Positions 21,142-29,793 of a stretch of DNA of 64,000 nucleotides are shown piece after piece (the first letter of the stretch is position 1; each line of letters opens with the position of its first letter). Both the position numbers and the translations under genes were made by a program. The notes under the pieces are model-generated. The model saw only the letters and a program-made list of their open reading frames with translations, made no database searches and was not told where the DNA came from. The stretch spans positions 15,766,001 to 15,830,000 of the forward strand of contig JAVTVX010000020.1 in NCBI GenBank assembly GCA_033439265.1. The letters are read 5' to 3'. The stretch comes from Dillenia suffruticosa. Lineage: Eukaryota > Streptophyta > Magnoliopsida > Dilleniales > Dilleniaceae.

Positions 21142-22629
21142 TGTCACACCTCAATCTACAATCAAAGGCCGTGAATAGTTGCCCGTTACCCCGTATGCTA
21201 CCCATCACATGACACGTATATCGAGGCAACAAAACCTAACATCTTCATCTGTTTAAAACTTGTTTTTCCTCAAAATATATTTTCCCAAGTAAAAGAAAGT
21301 AAAATGCAACCCTTTGCCTCAATGCATGAATGTACAATAAATTTTGAGAGTTTCAAATTTACAAGTTACAAATACAATTATAGTCATCCCATAAATTACA
21401 TACATGGTCATTCTATAGACATTTAGTTTTTACATTATCCAACTTCATCACGGAAAAATGGCTAGTACCATACCCAAGGCACGGCGTCTCCAAATGTATA
21501 CCCAATGTGTCAAATGCCTTTCGATACTATCCCTGCCGAAACTATGTCTGTCATCATGAAAAATGAGGGGTGAGTATTATGGGAAAATACTTAGTGAGTG
21601 AGGGGATCGACATTATGTTCTTAATAGCATGTGTGAGCACGAAATGTCAAAGCATAGTTTAAGACATAATGATATCAAAATCAATTATGACATTTCCATA
21701 AATCAGACAACCATATATCATACATCATAATATCAACATATTCATCCATTTATAACTCTAAATCATTTAGAGCTTGCCAATAAACTATTCCCAATAAGGG
21801 TTTATCACGACCAATGATAGACACTTATGGATTTTTCATTTGCAAGTATAAACACATTTAGTTCTCTACCCCAACATTGGCCACGACCCTCACCAAACGC
21901 TAACCCATGTGTTTGCACACACATAATCAACCATGTATAGAATCCCACCCGGTGATAGACAGTGGAGTAACACATGTCCTCTTTGATTTGGTTTAACCGG
22001 CCACAACTATACATATGACGTTTGGGGGATACCTCCTGCAGAAATGTTTCCAGACACAATGGGTGCCTCTGCCAACGCTCTTTGTAACTACGATAGTCCA
22101 TCAAGGACATCATCACATCAAGTCCATGAAGGACATCATCACATCATCACATCATAAGTAGGCATCCGGCCCACAAATTCAATTAAACCATTTCAAATTC
22201 GTGTGCCAATGCAATGGAGTATATAAATCATATCAAGTTTCTAAAAAAAATGGCATGATGTCGTTTCAATGAAATTCATGGATGCATATCATCTAAATAA
22301 ATCATTTGAGACACTCCCATAATCACAAAGATAAGTATTATAAAATATAAATCAAATGTCATACTTTCACACGTGTCATTTGAAAAGCTATAAAACATGG
22401 ATTTTTGTTCAATCAAAAACACAGTGTCAAAGTCCCACTCACAGTATACAGAAGAGTACGTCACTCCCTAAAATATACCACAAAGTGTCAAAAATGTGTT
22501 CCCCTCACTTAGTCACCAAGCATGTCACTACAATGGCAACACATAATATATGGTATAAAAATTTAAGACCACTAGGTTACATTAAATTTAAATAAATCTT
22601 TCTTCTAAGATCAAAACCAAGGACATCAT
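21142..22629 (-). repeat. Gypsy LTR fragment
   Basis: Starts TGTCACACCTCAATC, matching by eye the terminal part of the gypsy LTR family on the - strand (compare 9490 and 52177). The recurring LTR phrases are present: GAGGGGTGAGTATTATGGG near 21566 and a CCAACATTGG phrase near 21870. Imperfect repeats of GGACATCATCACATCA lie near 22106-22160. The internal end is not reached, because E3 is inserted at 22629. Whether the LTR resumes beyond E3 at 27673 is unclear. Confidence 0.72.
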
Positions 22630-23085
22630 TGTTAAAAATAAGGGAGAAGATGAAGATAAGTCTCAAGGTATTCAACTTGAAAATATGATAATGTCATAAA
22701 CATTGGGCCTTTTATTTTTTAATGTTCAGAATTTGGCAACATATTTATGACCCAAAATACATTCAAAAACAAGCCCAATGAAGCCCAAAAGTATGGAGAA
22801 AAGTCTAAGAGGTAAACCCAAATTGCTAGGGGCAGTTTGGGCAATGTATATTCCAACAGTCCAAAAACTAGCTGTTGGAATTCCTTGGAGTTTGAGCCCC
22901 AATGGGAATATTGACTTTGTTCTCTCTCTACTGGCTATTTTTCTCCCTTTGCCTATAAATAGAGCTATTGCTCTCCTTGTAAAATTAAGAGGAAGATAAT
23001 CTCTCTTCCTTTGTATCATTCTACTACATCAATAAAAACCAGAAGTTTATTAGATTTCTCTCTCTTCTTAGTCAAAAATCCAACA
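22630..23085 (+). repeat. E3 5' LTR
   Basis: TGTTAAAAATAAGG...AAAATCCAACA. An inverted TTCCAACAG/CTGTTGGAA pair (22851-22859, 22872-22880) lies upstream of TATAAATAG at 22954-22962. GGGCC and GCCCAA words lie upstream. The last base is the A of the gag ATG. Confidence 0.94.
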
Positions 23086-26000
23086 TGGTATCAGAGCAAA
23101 CATCGACTCCGGGGTTGGGAAATTCTCTTCCTCAAATCTCTTCCTTTCAAATCCAACTTTTCTCCCAAATTATTCTAAGCTCAACCAATTACTTCCAATG
23201 GGCTAGTCATATCAGAAGATCTCTCAATGGAGCAAAACTTCTGTCTTTCATTACAAAAGATCCTATGGATCGGCTAGACCCACGATTTGATGAATGGAAG
23301 GAGCTGGATGATCAAGTGTTCCTATTGCTAACAAGCTCCATGGATCAAGCACACAAAAATATGGTAATGTGCTGTCCGAGTTCCAAATCCTTATGGGAGC
23401 AAATGTATGGGTTATATGGTCAGGAATCAAACTTGAGCAGAATATTTGAAATACAAAAAAGGATTGCGGCCATCCAAATGGAGGAGAAATCAATTACACA
23501 ATTGTTCGGAGAACACGAGGACTTGTGGAATGAGCTTAACACATTGAGACCTCTCACAAGTGATATAAAAGTGCTGCAAAAGAGACAAGATGAAGACAAG
23601 GTGTTTTCATTGCTCTCATCACTCAATGAGTCATTTGTACAACTTCGACAGGAAATTCTTCGAATGAAAGAATTTCCATCATACCAAGAGACTCGATTTA
23701 TGATTCAAAGAGCTGCAGCTTCTCAAAGGCTTGAAGAAAGCAATCAGTCCAAAAGTGAAGTTCATGGGTTCTCCACAAAGCAGAATGAGCAAGCTGCAAA
23801 TAAGGCTCATCAGGGAATAAAAAAGGTGTGTTCTCATTGCAAAAAGTTGGGACATACCAAGGATGGTTGCTGGTTTCTTCATCCTAACCTTAAACCTGAG
23901 TTCATCAAGAAAAAAGAGCAAGAGAGGAGGGAGCAAAATGCTCAACCAGCTGCAAACAAAGCAAATCTGACATCTCAAAAATTAGGAAAATCCTCCTCAG
24001 GTACTTGCTCTAACACATCTGTTACTTCTTCAAAATGGTTGATAGATTCAGGTTGTGATCACCATATGGTCAAAGATAAGCAAAATTTTCAGAATCTTGA
24101 ACCTCTCCTAGAACCTAAAATGGTTAAAGTTGCGAATGGACATAATTTCAAAATTAAGCAAATTGGGGATGTTGAAATATTTGGAAGAAAATCAAAGGCC
24201 TTATATGTTCCTCAATTTACCTCTAATCTTATGTCCATTGGACAAGTCACTAAGGACTTAAATTGCAAAGCTATTTTTGACCCTCATTCTGTTGTTTTTC
24301 AGAATTTGGAGACGAATCAAGTGATTGGTAGTGGTTCTATGCAAGATAACTTGTATTTTTGGAAACAAGATAGTTTTGTATTTTCCGCAATCCGAGAGGA
24401 AAGTTACCTCCTTTGGCATGCTAGATTAGGTCATCCTTCTATGCAAGCTCTGAAATGCCTATTCCCATCAAAAAATTGTAGTGATAGACATTGTGAAGCA
24501 TGCATTTTTGGAAAGGAAACCCGAATGTATTATCCTATTTCTGAAACTCAATATAAAAAGCCTTTTGATCTTGTTCACTCGGATGTATGGACTTCACCTA
24601 TGATATCTAGAAGGGGATTTAAGTATTTTATCTCATTTATAGATCATAAGTCTAGGTATACATGGGTGTATATGCTAAGATCAAAAGACCAAGTTTATGA
24701 AGCCTTCAAGTCCTTTTACAAGTATATTATAAAACAATATGAGGCCAACATTAAAATTCTTAGGACAGATAATGGTGGGGAATATATGAGCACCAATTTC
24801 AAAAATTTCATTGAGGAGAATGGAATTATTCATCAAACTAGTTGTCCCTACACTCCCCAACAAAATGGAGTTGCCGAACGCAAAAATAGACATCTCCTAG
24901 AAATAGCTAGAACTATCATGTTCTTTGCTAATATGCCTAAGCGTTTTTGGAGTGATGCGGTTAGTACCGCAGCTCATTTAATAAATCGTCTTCCAACTAG
25001 AGTTCTCCATGGAAAATCTCCATTAGAGTTGCTTAGAAAAGACAAACCAAACCTCTCTCACCTTAGAGTTTTTGGGTGTATTTGTTATGTTCATATTCCT
25101 AGACAGTTTAGAGATAAGTTAGATATCAAAGGAAGGAAATGTGTTTTTATTGGGTACGCTTCATTCCAAAAAGGATATATTTGTTTTGAACCTGACTCTA
25201 ACAAGGTATACACATCGAAAGATGTGATATTTGTAGAAAATGAATTCTTTTTTGCAGGAGAAAAAAATGAAGAAAATTCATCAAGCAATGACTTGCGAAT
25301 CTTCTGCGATGTTCCCATAAATCCTCCTCTGGTTCCTCAAGAATCCAATGAAGAGAATTCACTTTCAGGGGGAGAAAACGAAGAGGGAGGAGTGGATGAG
25401 TCTGAAAATGAAGAGAACTCTTCCGAAGAAAGAGAAGAAGGCGAGGGATTACCTACCTTAGGAGAATCCGGAGACGAAACTAGACTGCCCTCTCCGCTGG
25501 CTCCTCCACTTCGACGTTCCACCAGATTGAGGCTTCCTCCCTCAGAGTGGATCAACAGAAGAGTTTATTACAATTCTAAGGTAACTCACTATCCTATTTC
25601 AAATTACTATTGTGTATCTAATACTTCCTCAAGCCATCAAGGGTTCTTGAGTGGCATTGACTCATCACAGGAACCTAAGGATTTTGATGAGGCAAATACC
25701 AAACCCGAATGGAGACAAGCTATGCTTGAAGAACTAGATGCATTGAATAAAAATGGGACGTGGGAGATTACTACTCTCCCTAAGGGAAGAAAGGCTGTCG
25801 GGTGTAAATGGGTGTTCAAAATCAAGTATAAAAGTGATGGATCCATTGAACGCTACAAAGCAAGACTTGTAGCCAAAGGATTCACACAAACTTATGGAGA
25901 AGACTACACTGAGACTTTTGCCCCTGTTGCCAAAATGAAAACGATAAGGGTTTTGATGTCAATTGCAACCAATGGAGAATGGCCAATGTATCAAATGGAC

Positions 26001-27281
26001 GTGAAGAATGCTTTCCTTCAAGGGGACTTAGACGAAGAAATCTACATGCAAATTCCCCAAGGGCTAGATGAGGATTCAAACATCAAGGTGTGTCGTCTTA
26101 AAAAAGCAATCTATGGGTTAAAACAATCTCCTCGTGCCTGGTATGCAAAATTAAGTTCAGCACTTCTTGGTAATAACTTTAAGAAATCCATTAGTGATTC
26201 CTCCATGTTTACTAAAGTTAACAATGAAGAAATCACTATTGTTCTTATTTATGTAGATGATATAGTTATTACAGGAAGTGATATGAATGGTATTGATCAA
26301 GTTAGAAATTTCCTTAAATCTACTTTTGAGATTAAAGATTTGGGAAAACTAAAGTATTTCTTAGGAATAGAGCTTGCCTATTCTCATAAGGGGCTAATTC
26401 TATGCCAAAGGAAATATGTACTTGACCTTTTGCAGGAAACTGGAAAGGTAGGAGCTAAACCAGCAGCAACTCCTATATCCATAGCAGAACGAGCACAAGG
26501 TGATGAAGAAATGTTCCAGGATATTCCTAGATATCAAAGACTTGTGGGGAGGCTCATCTACCTCACCATTACAAGACCAGATATCACCTATGCCGTCAGC
26601 TTAATCAGTCAACGGATGCATGCTCCAAGGATTCAAGATTGGAAGGCAGCAGAAAGAATTCTCAAGTATTTAAAAAGCTCACCAGGAAGGGGAATTCTTA
26701 TGAAAAACAACCACAGCATGGAGATTTATGGCTACTGTGATGCAGATTGGGCTGGGGATGTCACGGACAGGAGATCCACCACCGGCTACTGCATGTTCGT
26801 GGGAGGAAATCTTGTAACATGGAAAAGCAAGAAACAATCTGTTGTATCCAGATCAAGCGCTGAGGCTGAATACAGAGCAATGGCAGCGGCTACAAGCGAA
26901 ATAGTTTGGCTAAAGGCATTACTTGAGGAGATGGGATTTCCTACTATCGCTCCTATTCTTCTACATTGCGATAATCAAGCAGCTCTTCATATCGCTGCCA
27001 ATCCAGTATTTCATGAAAGAACGAAGCACATTGAGGTTGATTGTCATTTTGTTCGAGAAAAATTAGAAAACAAGACAATTTCAACCTCATATGTTAGAAG
27101 TGAAGACCAGCTAGCTGACATTTTCACTAAGGCAACAACTGAGAAACATCTTCAGCACATCCTTAGCAAGTTAGGGTCCATAGACATCTATGCACCTAAC
27201 TTGAGGGGGAGTGTTAAAAATAAGGGAGAAGATGAAGATAAGTCTCAAGGTATTCAACTTGAAAATATGATAATGTCATAA
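23085..27281 (+). CDS. E3 Gag-Pol polyprotein, intact (Ty1/copia)
   Basis: 1398 aa without stops. Gag includes the zinc knuckle CSHCKKLGHTKDGC near 248-262. Protease WLIDSGC is near 318. Integrase has WHARLGHP near 444 and HCEAC, with catalytic D near 497 (HSDVW), D near 561 (RTDNGGE) and E near 597. A long acidic Glu/Ser linker lies at about 730-805. RT is at about 895-1110 with YVDD near 1056. RNase H has CDADW near 1218, SAEAEYRA near 1259 and CDNQAA near 1294. Roles are as for E2: self-cleaving polyprotein for particle formation, reverse transcription and integration. The start ATG overlaps the LTR/primer-binding-site boundary. The stop lies 70 bases inside the 3' LTR, giving a tail of about 22 residues encoded by LTR sequence. 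Confidence 0.95.
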   Translation: MVSEQTSTPGLGNSLPQISSFQIQLFSQIILSSTNYFQWASHIRRSLNGAKLLSFITKDPMDRLDPRFDEWKELDDQVFLLLTSSMDQAHKNMVMCCPSSKSLWEQMYGLYGQESNLSRIFEIQKRIAAIQMEEKSITQLFGEHEDLWNELNTLRPLTSDIKVLQKRQDEDKVFSLLSSLNESFVQLRQEILRMKEFPSYQETRFMIQRAAASQRLEESNQSKSEVHGFSTKQNEQAANKAHQGIKKVCSHCKKLGHTKDGCWFLHPNLKPEFIKKKEQERREQNAQPAANKANLTSQKLGKSSSGTCSNTSVTSSKWLIDSGCDHHMVKDKQNFQNLEPLLEPKMVKVANGHNFKIKQIGDVEIFGRKSKALYVPQFTSNLMSIGQVTKDLNCKAIFDPHSVVFQNLETNQVIGSGSMQDNLYFWKQDSFVFSAIREESYLLWHARLGHPSMQALKCLFPSKNCSDRHCEACIFGKETRMYYPISETQYKKPFDLVHSDVWTSPMISRRGFKYFISFIDHKSRYTWVYMLRSKDQVYEAFKSFYKYIIKQYEANIKILRTDNGGEYMSTNFKNFIEENGIIHQTSCPYTPQQNGVAERKNRHLLEIARTIMFFANMPKRFWSDAVSTAAHLINRLPTRVLHGKSPLELLRKDKPNLSHLRVFGCICYVHIPRQFRDKLDIKGRKCVFIGYASFQKGYICFEPDSNKVYTSKDVIFVENEFFFAGEKNEENSSSNDLRIFCDVPINPPLVPQESNEENSLSGGENEEGGVDESENEENSSEEREEGEGLPTLGESGDETRLPSPLAPPLRRSTRLRLPPSEWINRRVYYNSKVTHYPISNYYCVSNTSSSHQGFLSGIDSSQEPKDFDEANTKPEWRQAMLEELDALNKNGTWEITTLPKGRKAVGCKWVFKIKYKSDGSIERYKARLVAKGFTQTYGEDYTETFAPVAKMKTIRVLMSIATNGEWPMYQMDVKNAFLQGDLDEEIYMQIPQGLDEDSNIKVCRLKKAIYGLKQSPRAWYAKLSSALLGNNFKKSISDSSMFTKVNNEEITIVLIYVDDIVITGSDMNGIDQVRNFLKSTFEIKDLGKLKYFLGIELAYSHKGLILCQRKYVLDLLQETGKVGAKPAATPISIAERAQGDEEMFQDIPRYQRLVGRLIYLTITRPDITYAVSLISQRMHAPRIQDWKAAERILKYLKSSPGRGILMKNNHSMEIYGYCDADWAGDVTDRRSTTGYCMFVGGNLVTWKSKKQSVVSRSSAEAEYRAMAAATSEIVWLKALLEEMGFPTIAPILLHCDNQAALHIAANPVFHERTKHIEVDCHFVREKLENKTISTSYVRSEDQLADIFTKATTEKHLQHILSKLGSIDIYAPNLRGSVKNKGEDEDKSQGIQLENMIMS
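23086..23097 (+). promoter_or_regulatory. E3 primer-binding site
   Basis: TGGTATCAGAGC immediately after the 5' LTR, no spacer. Read together with the preceding A it is translated as MVSEQ. Confidence 0.94.
27201..27211 (+). promoter_or_regulatory. E3 polypurine tract
   Basis: TTGAGGGGGAG immediately before the 3' LTR. It lies inside the Gag-Pol frame and is read as LRGS. Confidence 0.88.
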
Positions 27282-27667
27282 ACATTGGGCCTTTTATTTT
27301 TTAATGTTCAGAATTTGGCAACATATTTATGACCCAAAATACATTCAAAAACAAGCCCAATGAAGCCCAAAAGTATGGAGAAAATTCTAAGAGGTAAACC
27401 CAAATAGCTAGGGGCAGTTTGGGCAATGTATATTCCAACAGTCCAAAAACTAGCTGTTGGAATTCCTTGGAGTTTGAGCCCCAATGGGAATATTGACTTT
27501 GTTCTCTCTCTACTGGCTATTTTTCTCCCTTTGCCTATAAATAGAGCTATTGCTCTCCTTGTAAAATTAAGAGGAAGATAATCTCTCTTCCTTTGTATCA
27601 TTCTACTACATCAATAAAAACCAGAAGTTTATTAGATTTCTCTCTCTTCTTAGTCAAAAATCCAACA
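27212..27667 (+). repeat. E3 3' LTR
   Basis: 456 bp, two differences by eye from the 5' LTR. TATAAATAG is at 27536-27544. The first 70 bases carry the end of the Gag-Pol frame. Confidence 0.94.
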
Positions 27668-27672
27668 ATCAT

Positions 27673-28338
27673 AAGTAAGCTCCAATTGTGTCCATACGCC
27701 ATCCCCTTTTCCATCATCAAACCGGTAAATCTGTAGAAGGATTTTCCTGAATTGCTATGCCATTATCTGGATTGATGCGGAAGGACGTCAGATTTATATG
27801 GGATGACCTTTATGAAGCAAGCTTTCAGGAGCTCAAACAGAGGTTGACATCCGCTCCAATTCTAGCCCTTCCCACAAGTAGTCGAGAGTATGTGGTGTAC
27901 AGTGATGCCAGCAGGCAGGGATTGGGCTATGTATTGATGCAGGATGGTAGATTTATCGCCTATGCTTCACGACAACTAAAGAAGCATAAGGTGAACTATC
28001 CTACGCACGATTTGGAGTTGGTGGCTATAGTCTTTGCTCTAAAGATATGGAGCCACTATCTATATGGGGTCATATGTAGGGTGTTTACAGATCACAAGAG
28101 TCTGAAGTATCTGTTTACTCAGAGGGAGCTGAATTTGAGGCAGCGGAGACGGTTAGAGCTGCTAAAGGATTATGAGCTCATCATTGACTATCATCCAGGC
28201 AAGGTAAATGTAGTGGCTGATGTCTTGAGCTGGAAGTCATTTCTTCTCAGACTACTAAGAGTACTTATCTCTTATGTTTATTGGGACTCTGAGCATTGGG
28301 AGTCAGGTTGGCTAGTGATGATCAGGGAGTTATATTAG
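27673..28338 (+). pseudogene. Gypsy RT end and RNase H remnant
   Basis: Readable from about 27715: SVEGFS, a stop, [11 protein letters not shown], then an open stretch 27757-28338. It carries YSDAS near 27900, [18 protein letters not shown] (catalytic Glu), TDHKSLKYL (catalytic Asp) and [17 protein letters not shown], the normal Ty3/gypsy RNase H order. An intact element would have continued from an RT upstream, which is absent. 27673-27714 has no recognisable coding content. Confidence 0.85.
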
Positions 28339-29360
28339 CCAGATTTGAGGTTCGACTTAGTTTGCTCGACCGTATCAGGAAGGTTCAGCAGAGTGATGAA
28401 GAGCTCCGAGATATTTATGAGAAAGCTAGCAGAGGTGATATTCATGACTTCAGAGTCCGTAGAGATGAACTGTTGGTTTTCCAAGATCGGGTATGTGTAC
28501 CAACAGATAGTGATCTCCACAAGGCTATTCTTGAGGAGGCTCATTTATCTACTTATGCTTTACGTCCCGACAATACTAAAATGTACCGCACCATCAGAGA
28601 CAGTTATTGGTGGTCGGGTATGAAATGAGAGATTTCAAAGTTTATTGCTCGTTGCCTTGTATGTCAGCAGGTAAAGGCTGAGCACCAGCGTCTAGTCGGC
28701 ACTTTACAGCCCTTTCCCATTCTTGAGTGGAAGTGGGAGCATATCACGATAGATTTCGTAGTGGGGTTGCCACGGTCTTCGGCACAGCATGATGCCATTT
28801 GGGTGATAGTTGACCGACTTACTAAGTCCGCATGCCTTTATATTGATACGATTATAAGACTTCATGGGGTTCCAGTATCGATAGTATCAGATCGGGACCC
28901 CATATTTTCTTCCCGTTTTTGGCCTAGTCTGTAGGAGGCTTTGGGTACTAGACTGAGTTTCAGCACAGTGTATCACCCTCAAACAGATGGTCAGTCAAAG
29001 AGGACCATTCAGACTTTAGAGGACATGTTTAGGGCATGTGTTATGGATTTTCGGGGGAGTTGGGATCTGCATCTTCCGTTAGTGGAGTTCATCTATAATA
29101 ATAGCTATCAGGCGAGCATTGGCATTCCACCTTATGAGGCATTGTATGGGAGGAAGTACCATACCCCGTTGTGCTGGGATGAGGTTGGTGAGCGACGACT
29201 CACCAATGTTGAGCTGATAGAGGAAACGAAGCAGAAAGTCAGGGTTATCCGTACGCGGATGAAAGCCGCCCAGGATAGACAGAAATCCTTTGCAGATCGT
29301 AGGCAGTGACCTCTAGAGTTCACTGTAGGAGACATGGTATTCTTGAGGATATCTTACTTG
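28338..29360 (+). pseudogene. Gypsy integrase remnant
   Basis: The zinc-binding region is present (HLSTYALRPD and YWWSGMK near 28540-28625, CLVCQQ near 28655). The core has D in TIDFVVG, D in SDRDP and E in the [13 protein letters not shown] stretch. Breaks: stop at 28626, a stop near 28933, and about 18 codons missing after LTKSA near 28830 compared with the related copy at 63340. The C-terminal domain ([21 protein letters not shown]) is well preserved to about 29310, where a stop and a frameshift follow. Confidence 0.88.
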
Positions 29361-29399
29361 AATGGAGTCATTCAATTTAGGAGCGGGGGAAGTTGAGCG

Positions 29400-29760
29400 C
29401 CAAGTATATTGAGCCCTTCCGTATCCTTGAGAGGGCCGAAAGTGTAGTGTATAAATTGGAGCTGCCAACAGATCTATCGCGTATTCCCGATATATTCCAT
29501 GTCTCAGTGCTTAGAGATATCAGCCAAATCCCTCACACATTATAGAGGCTCTGCTAGTTGAGTTTTGAGAGGACTTGAGCTTACCTGTTCAGCCCGTGGC
29601 AATTTTGGATTGATAGGTTAAAAAGCTACGGAGCAAAGAGATTCTTCTTGTTAGAGTTTTGTGGAGAAGCGACCAAGTCGAGGAGGAGATCTGGGAGCCC
29701 GAGGAGGCTATGAGGAGACAGTACCCCCACTTCTATACTACATAGTTTTCTTTTAGTTTC
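29400..29760 (+). pseudogene. Gypsy integrase C-terminus with chromodomain remnant
   Basis: Readable pieces are YKLELPTDLSRIPDIFHVSVLR near 29450-29515 and, in another frame, QPVAILD, a stop, VKKLRSKEI, VLWRSDQVEEEIWEPEEAMRRQYPHF at 29595-29735. The last is the chromodomain typical of plant chromoviruses, which guides integration to heterochromatin. Frames are broken by small indels. Confidence 0.8.
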
Positions 29761-29793
29761 GAGAACAAAACTTGTTGTTAGGAGGTTAGGAAA

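Larger units (their letters stand above)
22630..27667 (+). mobile_element. E3: intact young Ty1/copia element
   Basis: 5038 bp on the + strand. LTRs are 456 bp each (22630-23085, 27212-27667). By eye they differ at two positions (near 22804/27386 and 22824/27406). A perfect target duplication ATCAT lies at 22625-22629 and 27668-27672. Primer-binding site, a complete 1398-codon frame and polypurine tract are present. It is distinct from E2: the LTRs do not align along most of their length, and the Gag proteins are only moderately alike. Confidence 0.95.

Noticed and set aside
22726..23019. Open frame of 97 codons on the - strand in both E3 LTRs (also 27308-27601)
   Set aside because: It lies antisense in the LTR, is duplicated only because the LTR is, and shows no domain.
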